Source: Pycnopodia helianthoides (Eukaryota; Echinodermata; Asteroidea; Forcipulatida; Asteriidae). From it: 64,000 bases of DNA. A program made the position numbers and the translations under genes. Below the pieces are notes generated by a model. That model made no database searches and had not been told where the DNA came from. It saw only the letters and a program-made list of their open reading frames with translations. Numbering within the stretch: position 1 is the first letter of the stretch; every line of letters begins with the position of its first letter. Positions 28,201 through 39,140 of the stretch are shown here, piece by piece. The stretch spans positions 7,531,501 to 7,595,500 of the forward strand of contig CM063255.1 in assembly GCA_032158295.1 (NCBI GenBank), in the 5' to 3' direction.

Positions 28201-30978
28201 ACCTTTTGTTTTTCCCCCTTTTTTGTTTTGTACTCGGTCTCCATAAGGTAGGTAATATTAAAACCAGATAGCATGAACACCCGGATGTATCGCGTCGTAA
28301 ATAGACTACACATGCTACTCGTTACTCATGTAGCATAATCGCACTGCTGACGAAGTGCATCTTGTTTTAGACTAAATTTACTCTCGATACAGTCATGAAA
28401 ATCGTATCCATCGGTGATTAATCTGGAATATTGCGACACGATTCATGAAGTACGAAGAATACAACACAGTTAACAGATCAGAAGCACAAACACAATGATG
28501 GCACAAAACATAACTTCTGTTTTAACTTTTTTGTTATGACTAAATTAATTCATGTTACAATTATGTTGTGTCGTTGTTGTTGTTGTTTTGTTGCCGTTAA
28601 TGATGATGATGATGTTGTTGTTGTTGTTCGTTTTATTGTTCTTCTTGTTGTTCGTGTTGTTCTTCTTGTTCTTCTTTTTATTTTTGTTGTTGTTTGTTTG
28701 TTTGTTTTGTTTTCGTTGTTTTTTTTTGTTTTTTTTTCTTTTTTCTTTTTGCCTACTTAAATACTGGTTAAATATGCCTATTATCAAACAGAAAGCGCCA
28801 ACATACCTGATGAATTCGATTGGCGTAATGTGGGCGGAGTTGGCTTCACCCCTCCGGTACGGGACCAAGGCATATGCGGATCATGCTACGCGTTCGCCTC
28901 CACGGCACTGCAGGAGTCCAGGTACCGGGTCCTGACCAACAACTCCATCAAGCTGCTCCTCTCACCCCAGGAGATTGTCAGCTGTTCAGAGTATGCGCAG
29001 AAGTGCGACGCGGCTTCCCGTATCTTGTTGCTGGTGAGTGCGAAAAAAGGTTTAAAGTCAAACATCATGAAGTTTATATAACTATTGGTTAAAAGTGATG
29101 CAGATAACGGTTGCCATATCAATAGTCAGTAAGACACAAAATCATGATCAATTGCAGAAGATGATCGAAACGTCGAAAAAACCCATATACATATCCCTCA
29201 TGCACAGGCACCATCTTAAAAATATCCGCATTGTACCTTGGGAAACAGAGAACAATTAATCAATCAATCAAGCTACCAAGGTGGAAGCCATGCTGTAGTT
29301 TAAATGGAGCTATGCCAGGTTTTATAGTTGTGTACCGCATTACCTCAAAATAAGCACACCATGATGAATCTTGGACTCAGACTTCACCCGGAATCCTGTG
29401 CGCGCTATCATGACATAGGGACATGCATTGGCTATTCATTAGCTCTTCCTTGAAGCCCACTAACTTAAATATTATTTCTTTGTTCTTTTGTTCTTCTTTC
29501 TATTACCTTGTTAGCTGTAATTAAACAAATCGGTCGTTCGGTCTCAGAATGTTTACATCATAGTTTCAATGTTAACCAAACCTCAATTACAGTACAAATA
29601 ATAATGAATTCATCGTTTCGCAATTAGCTGCATATTCCAATAATGTCAATAATATTGTTGACGTTCCGATCATTAGGTAAATATGGTCAAGATTTTGGTC
29701 TGGTCGACGACTCCTGTTTCCCGTACACGGAGTACCACGAACCATGTCGACCCGTGACCTGCCGTCGCTTCAAGACCTCGGACTACCGTTACATCGGTGG
29801 CTTTTACGGCGCCTGCAACGATGACCTGATGAAGATCGAGCTACTTCGGAACGGTCCGATCGCTGTGAGCTTCGAGGTGTACGACGATTTCCTTTTCTAT
29901 GTGTAAGTAGTACAAAGGGGCGTCAAATTCTCAACTTTGGATTATGCATTCAGCTCAGCCAAGCTGTGTGGTTTTTATTCATATTATAAAGTATCATAGA
30001 CTCTAGTTACGATGGCCGAGTCATTGGAAAGTGGTTTCCGATCACGGGCATGACACTTGTGTCATTGGGCAAGAAATTTAACCATAACTGCTCCGCTTAA
30101 CTCCGGTGTGTAAACCGGGTTAAGACGGGTTTGTGTTAGATTATCCCCTTAGTGCTAACAATAAGCTGCTTGGGGCTGTTAAATGCTCCCTAGGAGTTAA
30201 CACAGTTTGTAGATTTGTTGGAATATGCCTAATGAACAGGGATACTGTAGTAAGGCGCTTTAATCTAGCTACGGGGGAAAGTGTGCTTTATAATTAGCAA
30301 TGGAAGGTGTGCGTGCGCGTGCAGTAACCCATTGAGAGTTCAGAATAGACCTCATATGCACATGACGTCATTTGAGTAGGTCGCTCTCGGCTAGAGGTCA
30401 AAAGAATGTTACACATTGGCCCATCCTCTGCGCTGCGCGTACATGGACGTGCATTTTCCATTGTTACGTCATCTTTTTACGTCTAAGATGGCGGCGTGAC
30501 GACGTTAATGCATAAGGTTCATTTCCATGTACAGCCAACAGGCTAGCTGTTTTGATCATGATGGCAGTACACCTTTATATAACCCCTAAATCAGCCTTGC
30601 TTTTAAGCTTGAGTGGGTGCTTTTTAATGAAACAATGTGAGGTTTATGATTTGCACCTCGATTACAAACGAAACGAGTCGGATGCACCTCTTCTATAAAA
30701 CCATACGTTCTTTTCCCCCCATCCTCAATCTCAGGGGCGGCATCTACAAGCACACTAAGCTGACGGATAAGTACAACCCCTGGCTAACGACAAACCACGT
30801 GGTCCTGGTGGTCGGGTACGGCTACTCTGGGGACGATCCGGAAACCGGGGAGAAATACTGGATTGTGCAGAACACATGGGGTGACATGTGGGGGGAACGG
30901 GGGTACTTCCGAATCCGGAGGGGGACTAACGAAGTTAATATCGAAAGTATGGCTGTTGCTACATTGCCACGCCCATAA
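16045..30978 (+). CDS. CTSC: Cathepsin C (dipeptidyl peptidase 1), seven coding exons, one-base frameshift in exon 5
   Basis: Lysosomal papain-family (C1A) exopeptidase that removes N-terminal dipeptides. Coding exons by splice sites and homology: 16045-16212, 18924-19023, 21540-21824, 22202-22351, 28792-29033, 29677-29902, 30735-30978. All six introns are GT-AG and their phases agree. Joined length is 1415 nt; with one base added in exon 5 it would encode 471 aa, against 463 in human. Order: signal peptide (about 1-35), exclusion domain starting DTPANC, propeptide, then the papain-like domain starting near IPDEFDWRN. Catalytic residues are visible: Cys in [10 protein letters not shown] (about 266), His in [11 protein letters not shown] (about 412), Asn in WIVQNTWG (about 437). 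The frame is broken near 29010, where one G is missing before the conserved GFPYLVAG. With every other exon clean, a sequencing or assembly error or a variant allele is likelier than an old pseudogene. Identity is secure; functional status is open. Confidence 0.93.
17500..17760. repeat. 29-bp self-complementary tandem repeat (GTACTCG)
   Basis: Roughly four copies of a 29-bp unit, GGTACTCGTAGTCGAGTACT then TCGAGTACC, in register at 17509, 17538, 17567 and 17596, each with inverted GTACTCG/CGAGTAC. Degenerate words continue to 17760 and reappear at 18365-18492 on the other side of a MITE. Confidence 0.85.
17763..18154. mobile_element. TTAA MITE copy 2 (inverted), inserted in a GTACTCG repeat
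   Basis: Same termini as copy 1, opposite orientation. GTACTCG-rich sequence lies on both sides, so it seems to have inserted into that repeat, in CTSC intron 1. Confidence 0.85.
18924..19023 (+). CDS. CTSC: CTSC exon 2: exclusion domain
   Basis: Follows acceptor TTTTACAG and ends at donor GTAAGG, length 100 nt (33 codons plus 1). Encodes a divergent exclusion-domain segment with a conserved Cys (LDCSHKW, matching the VNCS region of human) and a beta-strand-like [13 protein letters not shown]. Assigned from reading frame, phase and position more than from identity. Confidence 0.82.
19024..21539 (+). other. CTSC intron 2
   Basis: Mostly unclassified AT-rich sequence. From about 20.6 kb it carries phrases of the CRE-type dispersed repeat (CATAACTCAGGTACTACAAC; a TGACGTCA at 20939). 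Confidence 0.6.
21540..21824 (+). CDS. CTSC: CTSC exon 3: exclusion domain core
   Basis: 285 nt in phase with both neighbours. Contains the highly recognisable [11 protein letters not shown] (human TIIYNQGFEIV), the Cys-containing [12 protein letters not shown] and [11 protein letters not shown], then a link rich in Pro and Gly into the propeptide ending NAEFID. Donor GTGAGT. Confidence 0.92.
22202..22351 (+). CDS. CTSC: CTSC exon 4: propeptide
   Basis: 150 nt after acceptor CATGCAG, donor GTAAGT. Encodes [13 protein letters not shown] and the [11 protein letters not shown] segment, corresponding to human INAIQKSWTA and LGDMIRRSGG, the activation-peptide region before the catalytic chain. 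Confidence 0.9.
24745..24960. repeat. Dispersed repeat shared with 29.23-29.45 kb
   Basis: TAGTTGTGTACCGCATTGCTTCAAAAT here against TAGTTGTGTACCGCATTACCTCAAAAT at 29327, with similarity over about 200 bases, in CTSC introns 4 and 5. The copy at 29 kb is preceded by AGAAGATGATCGAAACGTCG. Confidence 0.6.
27656..28067. repeat. Three (AC)n microsatellites
   Basis: AC runs at about 27656-27681, 27831-27853 and 28045-28067, placed between repeat modules. Confidence 0.9.
27858..28262. repeat. Tandem duplication of about 205 bp
   Basis: Both copies include CATCCCTG-GGAGACATC, AAAATTCCTTGTGGAGCA-CCCAGTCT and CTCGGTCTCCATAAGGTAG; an AC run separates them. Confidence 0.7.
28560..28760. repeat. GTT/T-rich low-complexity tract before CTSC exon 5
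   Basis: Nearly pure G/T. Probably serves in part as a polypyrimidine-like tract, though the acceptor itself is preceded by ordinary sequence (TTATCAAACAG). Confidence 0.75.
28792..29033 (+). CDS. CTSC: CTSC exon 5: catalytic Cys exon, carries a one-base deletion
   Basis: Starts after acceptor AACAG at the end of a T/GTT-rich tract. Reads [15 protein letters not shown], then the active-site loop [14 protein letters not shown] (catalytic Cys codon at 28884), then [17 protein letters not shown]. At 29010 the frame slips: the conserved continuation GFPYLVAG is present only one base out of frame, as 29010-29014 reads GCGGC where GGCGGC is needed. The exon is 242 nt; 243 would keep phase with exon 6. 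Donor GTGAGT is intact. Confidence 0.9.
29150..29450. repeat. Dispersed repeat, second copy, in CTSC intron 5
   Basis: See the copy at 24745. The motif GATCGAAACGTCG resembles the TTCGAAACGTCG of the hairpin at 2456-2750. Confidence 0.55.
29677..29902 (+). CDS. CTSC: CTSC exon 6: catalytic domain
   Basis: Follows acceptor CATTAG. In the expected frame it reads [19 protein letters not shown] and then [16 protein letters not shown] and the segment [10 protein letters not shown], all with close human counterparts. Ends at donor GTAAGT after 226 nt. Confidence 0.93.
30001..30260 (+). repeat. Degenerate SINE body in CTSC intron 6
   Basis: Contains GGCCGAGTCATTGG, then TGTCATTGGGCAAGAAATTTAACC and a purine-rich body. 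It resembles the post-tRNA part of the SINE at 57.4 kb but lacks a clear B box. Confidence 0.45.
30735..30978 (+). CDS. CTSC: CTSC exon 7: catalytic His/Asn and stop
   Basis: Starts after TCTCAG. Contains [20 protein letters not shown] with the catalytic His, and YWIVQNTWG with the catalytic Asn, then the characteristic [20 protein letters not shown] and stop TAA at 30976-30978. Human has TDECAIESIAVA here, so the usual Cys is Val (NEVN); a change of one conserved Cys near the C-terminus. Confidence 0.93.
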
Positions 30979-31003
30979 AATGAAAAAGCACAAGAGTCAT
31001 ATG

Positions 31004-31009
31004 AATAAA
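31004..31009 (+). terminator. Poly(A) signal AATAAA downstream of CTSC
   Basis: Perfect AATAAA 26 bases after the CTSC stop codon. It would give a very short 3' UTR, so a more distal site may also be used. Confidence 0.5.
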
Positions 31010-33445
31010 TACTGATCTACTGCCAGAAAAAATACCTAAGCAACTAATTGGCATTTTCTTTCTCCAAAAATGAGGTTCTTATTATTTATAAATTCGACGG
31101 GGAAGAAAATTGTTAAAGCCAAATTGAACCCACGGTAAACAATATTTTAATTACTGAGCAAAGGTATTCAATCAAATATTGTTCATGCTTGTCCCATTAT
31201 GAACATGAACGCTTCCAGGCAAGTTCACTGAAAAGGCTATCCTGGAACCGGAGTGGGCAACAGATCGGGAGCCGATCGAGCCATGCATATTAGGCAAGTA
31301 ATGTTATCATTAGATTACTTTATATGGATACCATGTTTTATTTAATTTGCTTTTTTGTTTTTATTTGTTCGCCCACGCAAGTGATCTTTAATTGATGAAG
31401 TTTTCACAGGTTGTTTGTATGGTGTGTTGTACTTCATTAAAGCTAGAATGCGGGAATTAATTTACTCTTCAACAAACCCCCCCCCAAAAAAAAAAAAAAA
31501 AAAAAAAAACACCTATGATTTCCTATTGAGATTTTCTGTAACATTTTGCACTGTCTATAGTGCTTTTAACAGAGATAGTGATTTTAAAATGTCATGCAAA
31601 TTTAGTCAATACCTGTGTTCTGTCAAGCTAGTCGCTTGTTGTTTAAATTATATTTACTTAGGAGTCAACGACTTTAATCCTTGCATTTTAGTTCAAATTT
31701 AGAATTGTGTCATTCAGGTGCTTGTTGTAGTAGAACTTATGTCCATCACTGAATGTTTCAATCGAACAGACGATTTGTGTTTGTAATTATAATAGAAGTA
31801 TTTGCACCAGCGAGCTTAAACCTATGTATTTTCATATTTTGTATGTATTTAAAAAAGCTGAAAAGCTACAATCGGTATCAATTTCTTTGAATCAAGACAT
31901 GTTTTGAGCCGTGTATATGTAATCTCAGAATTTGTCATTGTGGTTTATCAGAACGGATCTTTACACAAACCATTATTGGATGTGGTTCTCAATATAAGAA
32001 TGGCTTTGATATTCTCAAAGTTTCATAACGGCTTACTCATGGTCTTTGCCTCGGATCCCCGTCTCGTCCTGTACCGACGTGGGCTGAAATCATACTTGAA
32101 TTTGGCAAAACGGACAAGTAGACCGTGTAGGTCTCAAGTATTCGAATATTTTTGAGGGAACATTGTAAGACACAATGTCCGGTAATAGTTCTTGGGAACA
32201 CTCTATTTCGATAAACCACATTCAGGAACGGTTTTTGAGGACAATCACCTCGCAAAGCCCTCAGGCACGGCCTCAAAAATATTCCAGGATAACTTGCGGA
32301 TAGTCTTTTACTACAGTTGATTTCCCGAAGCAGTCAAGTTACATTGTGGACAGGTTTGAGGGGGAAAGTACTGCAATGCAACCAGGTAATTTAATGTCAC
32401 GATCACTAAACTTTGAGATCATTATCAACTGGAAACATGCATGCGGGTGGTCCAGGTTATAGGCACTTTCATTGCCTCCGCAGAAGTAATGAGACTAAAT
32501 AGAAGAGTGTCCTTGAGCATGTCGCAAGACGTAAACAATACCGCCGGCTATGAGACCGTATCGGTTGGCAAAACCGCATACCGCTCAGGGGGTGTCTGTC
32601 AACATACGTGCGGATAAAATGAGCTTTGTTGTGGGCCAACATTTATAAATACTAGGGAAAAAAATTCAATCCGCAACTCAATGATTTACCCTTTGTGGAT
32701 AAACTTTTCCGCAGCCTGTCCTGGAATAGTTTTGAGAAGGTGCCCAACTATTTACAGATATAAATACAACAATGTAATTAATATTTAATTAATGTGAACA
32801 TTATTAATGGCACGTTCATAATCATCTGTTTTACAAATAATAAATTGAGAATATCTACTCTAAAAACTGGCAAATTGGTGCAGTATTTGTTGGGCTGCAG
32901 GACAATTAAGTAGCTAGTTCTTTTGGCAACTGGATTTATTTCATTATTCGTACTTAGCATTGAGGCTGTTGTTTGAAAGGATTAACCCCAAAATAAGAAC
33001 ACTACCGCCTGCATAGATGACCGTGACAAGATGCTTGTCTCAATAACTTTTTTTTTTTTTCAGTTAGACATAAATTTCTGAACACTACCTTTGTACCGTG
33101 TTGTAAACGTGACCATATAACAAATATCCTCTGCTTGCATTCGGCTACAAACCAGGGTTTTAAGGACCACATTTTGTTTTTACTTTTTACTAAGCCACGT
33201 GTTGAGTGTAAACAGCTAAAGCTTTAAATCGAGAAAACAAAGTAAAACACAAACGTACTATGAACTTTTTGTTTCCAGCATTATATAACAATCTGACATG
33301 TTATCTATTTTATATAATTTCTATCATTAAAGAAAACAAAGAAGAGAATAGTTTCCCAAATGCGTATCTCTGCAACTGGGGCGATTTCATTGCACTGCTT
33401 ACCGAGGAATTATTCGCTGACGGCCCCTAGAATTATGTACCTTCA
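31010..33445. other. Gene-free stretch after CTSC
   Basis: AT-rich with a C/A homopolymer at 31478-31509. No splice-consistent or motif-bearing frames found. Confidence 0.5.
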
Positions 33446-33635
33446 AGCCCGGTTCATACTTCCTGCGAATGCGAATGCGAAGCGAATGTTGACGTCACAA
33501 ATTCGCAACGGACAAGTCGCAGCGGTTGAGCTGTGCTCAACTCTTGCGAATATTCGCAGCGAAAACAGAGTTGTGACGTCAAATTCACGTCAAATTCGCT
33601 TCGCATTCGCATTCGCAGGAAGTATGAACCAGGCT
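33446..33635. mobile_element. 190-bp MITE with GAATGCGAATGCGAAGCG arms
   Basis: Opens AGCCCGGTTCATACTTCCTG and closes AGGAAGTATGAACCAGGCT; inner arms GCGAATGCGAATGCGAAGCG against its inverse. A TGACGTCA lies in each arm. Confidence 0.75.
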
Positions 33636-33879
33636 TTAGTCATAAGCGCAGAATTATGCGATAACTACGCCCGTGAAACATGACCCAGATCTTTCCAATC
33701 GTGTCCTACAGAGAACAGTAAAAAGCTTGGTGAAACTAGCTGGTTTCACTGGGATCATTAAATCTTAATTGGCATGGAGACACAGGAGACAGAGTAAAGA
33801 AAACTTAGATTCTAAACTAAGGTGTCCAATCAAAACGTAAATCCAGTGATGTAATGCATCTTAATATGCATTTTGAAAG

Positions 33880-36800
33880 ACATAAACAACTAGACTTAAG
33901 TTTTTTTTCCCCATTAAAACAAGGTGTTCGGAAGACACTTGACCAAATTAGCAGAGCTGATGAAAAAACTGTGGAAATTTGGTAGACATTTCTTCAAAGT
34001 AACATTTTTAAAATAAAGCTCAACTTGAAAACTGATGACGTCATCGCGACGTCCTATTTAGCTAGCATGCGTTATGAGTCAACTAATACGAGCGCTTTAA
34101 TGCCGGTTTCGACCAGATGTAAATATCAAAATGTTGTCATCTCTCTGCAAAAGTTTGAGCAGGATCATATATCTACAACCGGATGCAAAAATTATGCTGA
34201 AATGATTTATAGTTTTTGAGATATAAATTTCTGAAGTCAAATGGGGGTCAAGTTCTGTGTATTGTTTGTTACATCTTCAACGACCTGTCCGATGATGTGT
34301 AGATTGTAAAAATCCAACATGTGGTTCACGAGTTATGATTTTTTACAAATATTAAACTTTTATTTAATGTAATTCAAAACATGATGACGTCATCATGACA
34401 TCATCAAGTTTGTGTCGTCTTGATATTAAGTTTCAATTGCCCTATGAGTTTCAATGTTTAATTCAATTTGAATCTTGAGTTATGCACCAAAATTGAATTT
34501 TTTCACGAAAAAACACAAAGGCAGACTTTGACCTTCCGGTACGACCGGACGTAAAGGTCATACGATTTTGACCGTTACTTTTTAAATGTTGCCCAATTCT
34601 TGAACTATCAGATGCCTAAATATGAACATCAAAGCTTTAAAATTGCCGAAGTTACATCAAAAAGCAAATGGTCCTTTAAAAACTTTAAAAACCTTGTAAT
34701 TCGACACCTGGTGACGTCATTGTGACGTCACCGCAAAATATTTCTTCTACTAATGAATATCTAACTAAGTTTCAAGTTTCAAGTTTTTGTGAGTTTGGGA
34801 AGTGTGTCATTACTTGCGGACATTCGACACAGAGAAGAAGCTGAAGAAGTAACTAGACTTAAGTTTTTGTTCTAACAAAAACAAGGTGTTCGGAAGACAC
34901 GTGACCAAATTAACAGAGCTGGTGAAAAAAATCAGAAAATTTGGTAGACAATGTTTTCAAAGTAACATTTTTGAAATAAAGCTTAACTTGAAAACTGATG
35001 ACGTCATCGCGACGTCCTTATTTAGCTAGCGTGCGTTATGAAAGAGGGTCAACTCATACGTGCGCTTTATTGTCGGTTTCTACCTTTATGTAAAAATCAA
35101 AATGTTGTCATCTCTTTGCCAAATTTTGAGCACGATCATATATCTACATGATTTATAGTTTTTGAGACATAAATTTCTGAAAATGTTCAACTTCCCGTCT
35201 GAACTGGAAGTGAAGGCCAAATGGGGTCATGATATGTGTAGCGTTTGTTGAACTTTTAACGATCAACCCGATGATGTGTAGTTTGTAAAAATCCAGCATG
35301 TGGTTCCGGAGTTATGCATTTTTCAAATATTAGACGGACTATCTTTGGGTATGCAATATCGATGAAACAACGGTGACATTGTATTCCAACATGTAGCTGT
35401 TCAGTGCAATGCCAACTTAAACCTTACTAAACGTGCAATGTACATGTGGCTGTACAGGTACAGCGTATGTGTACGTGTGTTCTTTCACTATCGTGCGTCG
35501 TCAATGCGGGTCTACTTAAACGGGCGCTTTATCGTCCTTTTCCGACCAGATGTAAAGATCAATATATTGGAATCTCTGTGCACAAGTTTGGGCAGACTTA
35601 TTGTTGTACAACCTGATCCAAAAATCATGCTGAAAAGTTAACTAGTATTTAAGATATGAATTTTTGAAATTTTTAACTTCCGGTTTGAACCGGAAGTCAA
35701 GGTCAAATGGGGTCAAGTTTTGTGCAGCGTTTGTTACATATTCAACGACCTGTCTGATGATGTGTAGATTGTAAAAATCCAACATTTGGTTCACGAGTTA
35801 TGAATTTTTACAAATATTAAACTTTTATTTAATGTAATTCAAAACATGATGACGTCATCATGACATCATCAAGTTTGTGTCGTATTGATATTAAGTTTCA
35901 ATTGCCCTATGAGTTTCAATGTTTAATTCAATTTGAATCTTGAGTTATGCACCAAAAATGAATTTTTTCACGAAAAAACACAAAGGCAGACTCTGACCTT
36001 CCGGTACGACCGGACGTAAAGGTCATACAATTTTGACGTTTACTTTTCAAATGTTGCCGTAGTCTTGATTGATTAAATGCTTAAATATGAACATCAAAGC
36101 TTTCAAATTGCCGAAGTTACTTAAAAAAGCAAAAGGTCCCTTTAAAACTTAAAAAACCTAGTAATTCGACACCTGGTGACGTGACGTCACCGCAAAATAT
36201 TTCTTCTACTAATGAATATCTAACTATGTTTCAAGTTTCAAGTTTATGTGAGTTTGGGAAGTGTGTCTTTACTTGCGGACAATCGACGGCGAGAAACTGA
36301 AGAAGTAAAAAAAAAAAAAATAAATAAAAACAAAAAAAATAGAATTTAGTGTTTGTACGAACAAACACCGAGGTGTTCGGCTATCACTTGGGTCAGTGTT
36401 TAATTAAATCGATGAAAAGATTGTTGATAGCTTTTGATTTTTCACGGAAAGTACATTTGTTACACAGGAAATAAATGCTAAGGTTACTACTTAACTTCCG
36501 CTTTCAACCGAAAGACAAGGTCAATTGAGTCCACACTCTGTGTAGCGTTTGTTTATTTTTCGAAGACCTCTCCGATGATGTATAGATTGTAAAATTCCGA
36601 TGCACGGTTCATAAGTTATTAATTTTTCAAATATATTATTTTTTTTTATTTAATTAAACACCTGATTACGTCATTATGACGTCAAGAAAGCGGTGTCTTC
36701 TACAATTGAAGAGCTAACTATGTGCGAAGTTTGAAGGTTGTGTGATCTTTGGAAGTGTGTCTTTTGTTATCTGACAAAAATGCTCACACTTGGATTAGAC

Positions 36801-37980
36801 TAACAGCCCATACAGCCTTGCTCTATGCATAGCCTATGCCAAATGGACTTTGCCCCCCTGTGATCAGTCGAGCAGAACACGCCACGGTACGCATAGCCTT
36901 CAATGCATGTGATGTGTAGGCGCTCGTTCGTATGTCTACCTGTGTTCTTTCAGTTTCACTATCGTGCGTGGTCACGGTGGGTCAACTTAAACGTGCGCCT
37001 TTTTCGACCTCATGTAAAGGTCAAAATATTGTCATCTGTGTGCAAAAGTTTGAGCAGGCTTAACGTTCCACACCTTGATACAAAAAATAAACTAAAATAA
37101 TTGGTAGTTTTTGAGATACGAATTGTTGAAATTTTCAACTTCCGATTTGAACCGGAAGTAAAGGTCAAATGGAGTCAAGTTTTGTGTAGGGTTTGTTGAA
37201 CTGTCAACGACCTGTCCGATGATGTGTCGATTGTAAACATCCAACATGCGGTTCACGAGTTATGATTTTTTACAAATATTAAACTTTGATTTATTGTAAT
37301 TCAAAACCTGATGACGTCATCATGACATCATCAAGTTTGTGTTGTCTTGATATTGAGGTTCAAATGTCTGATGAGTTTCAATGTTAAATTCAATTTCAAT
37401 CTTGAGTTATGCCGTAGACAAGCCCGAAAATGATGTTTTTCAAGAAAAAACCAAAGGCAAACTTCGACCCAGGGTAACGACCAAGAAGTAAAGGTCATAC
37501 GATTTTGAGGTTAACTTTTCAAATGTTGCCCATGTCTTGGTCTATCATATGCCTAAATATGAATATTGTAGCTTTAATATTCAGAGACATACAGGCATTG
37601 GCATGACGTCACTTTTTGAACTTAAAGTGCTTGTAAATTAACACCTGATGACGTAATCGTGACGTCACAACTTACTTGCCTTCTGATAGTTATGATCTAA
37701 CTTCACATGAAGTTTCAAGTTGATCAAAAGTTCGCAACTATGCTTTTGCCTGCGGACAAGTCTCGTTCGGAAGAATAAGAAAAACTAAAAAGAAAAAAAA
37801 AAAAAAAAAAAAAACGAACAAAAACAAAGAGTTGTTCGCGCTGCTGCACGAACACCTCAACAAGAGGTCTTCGGACTTTTGTCCGAACACCTAAAAAAAG
37901 AAAACACAAACCGAACAAAAACAAGAGGTCTTCGGACTTTTGTCCGAACACCTAAACAAAAAAAAACAAAAAATATCTTA
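33880..37980. repeat. Tandem array, unit about 1.46 kb, rich in CRE palindromes
   Basis: GATGACGTCATCATGACATC recurs at 34383, 35848 and 37310 (spacings 1465 and 1462); GATGATGTGTAGATTGTAAA recurs in step. Within units, shorter related blocks repeat (35271, 36574). Perfect TGACGTCA occurs at 34036, 34385, 34712, 34723, 34999, 35850, 36182, 36677, 37312, 37604 and 37660. It closes with TTCGGACTTTTGTCCGAACACC twice. Class of element unknown. Confidence 0.8.
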
Positions 37981-38970
37981 ACCTTCAGGCACTGACCCAG
38001 AGGGCAGGGCCGTACTTGCCCTTGACAACTTGGTGTTTCTTTTTCCTGTATTATATTTTTCGTTTTGTATACTCACTTGGGCCCTCGCTATATCTAAGCC
38101 CCTTTTTCGCCACATGCCGAAGCTACTGTACGCCCACTTGCGGCGTACCCGTAGTCATTGTGTCCTTCCGATTGCTTTTCAGATGTGTTTAAAGGGACAC
38201 ATTTAGTGATGTGGAATCACAAACAATCATTTTTAGATGGTTGTTGTTAAAAAAAAATATCAAAATATCACGTAATTAATGAAAAATGTGAAGTGAAACA
38301 ACGCGGTCAAAGGTCAGCGTATACGCTTTTTCAGCTGTTGCAACTGTCAAGTTTACGTGACATTGTTGTAAGTAGACTGGTGCTCTGTCTATATATATAT
38401 CCATCAAGCACAATCTGACGTGTAATTAAAAACCTACATAAACACACGTCAGTCTAATCCTTTTTATAGCTACATGGTCCGATCCACACCAACTTGTACT
38501 CTGTGGACATCGCGCAGCTATTCGTCGTCGTTCCGCCGCGTGTGTAGCGCGGGCAACAGGTAACGTGACAATAGTAAGGGGATAATAGCTGGGGAAAAGA
38601 CTAAAACCCTCGTAAAACAAAACGTAATTAATGGTCTGGCTCCCTACCCTTCCCACAAGCTCCGAGTTCATGCCCCTGGGGTTTGTCTCTCTGGCCCCAC
38701 GAGACACGGCAAAGGCTGTTCGGGACATGCCCCGGCCCCACGAGACACGGCACAGGCTGTACGGGACATGCCCCGATGTTTACGTTCCGCTAGCTCCCTA
38801 AAACACGCTTCCGTTGCACGGACTCTCTGAACGCGAATATTACGTTCAATTTGTCATCATTATTTACAACTTGTATCCATAATCTGAATACATAGTCAAA
38901 TACTCATGAACAATATTTTAAAAAACTGAACCAAATAAATTTGGTTCAGTTATTTACTTTTATACGGCGG

Positions 38971-39140
38971 AACTAAAACTAACTCCGAAGATCACGCGAT
39001 TTATCCGAACCACATTTCGATTCGGATAAATCACGTGACCTTCTTATTTTGGAAAAATGCTTGAAAATAGCAAAATTTGATGGTTTCTTTTAGGAACCGA
39101 TCTTCTTCATTCTGGGAAGACCTTTGGAGTTAGTTTTAGT
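38971..39140. repeat. 170-bp fold-back element
   Basis: AACTAAAACTAACTCC opens, GGAGTTAGTTTTAGT closes; inner stem TTATCCGAA/TTCGGATAA. Confidence 0.7.

Larger units (their letters stand above)
22352..28791 (+). other. CTSC intron 4 (6.4 kb)
   Basis: No exon seen inside. Holds MITE fragments (22411, 25880), homopolymer and AC tracts, a ~205-bp duplication (27.86-28.26 kb) and a GTT/T-rich tract directly before exon 5. Confidence 0.7.

Noticed and set aside
28536..28935. 127-aa frame and its minus-strand partner
   Set aside because: Low-complexity GTT translation; the real coding part is CTSC exon 5 in another frame.
38620..38720. LINE reverse-transcriptase C-terminal remnant (VINGLAPYPSHKLRVHAPG)
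   Set aside because: Only a few residues resemble the LINE tail pattern and there is no RT motif nearby.
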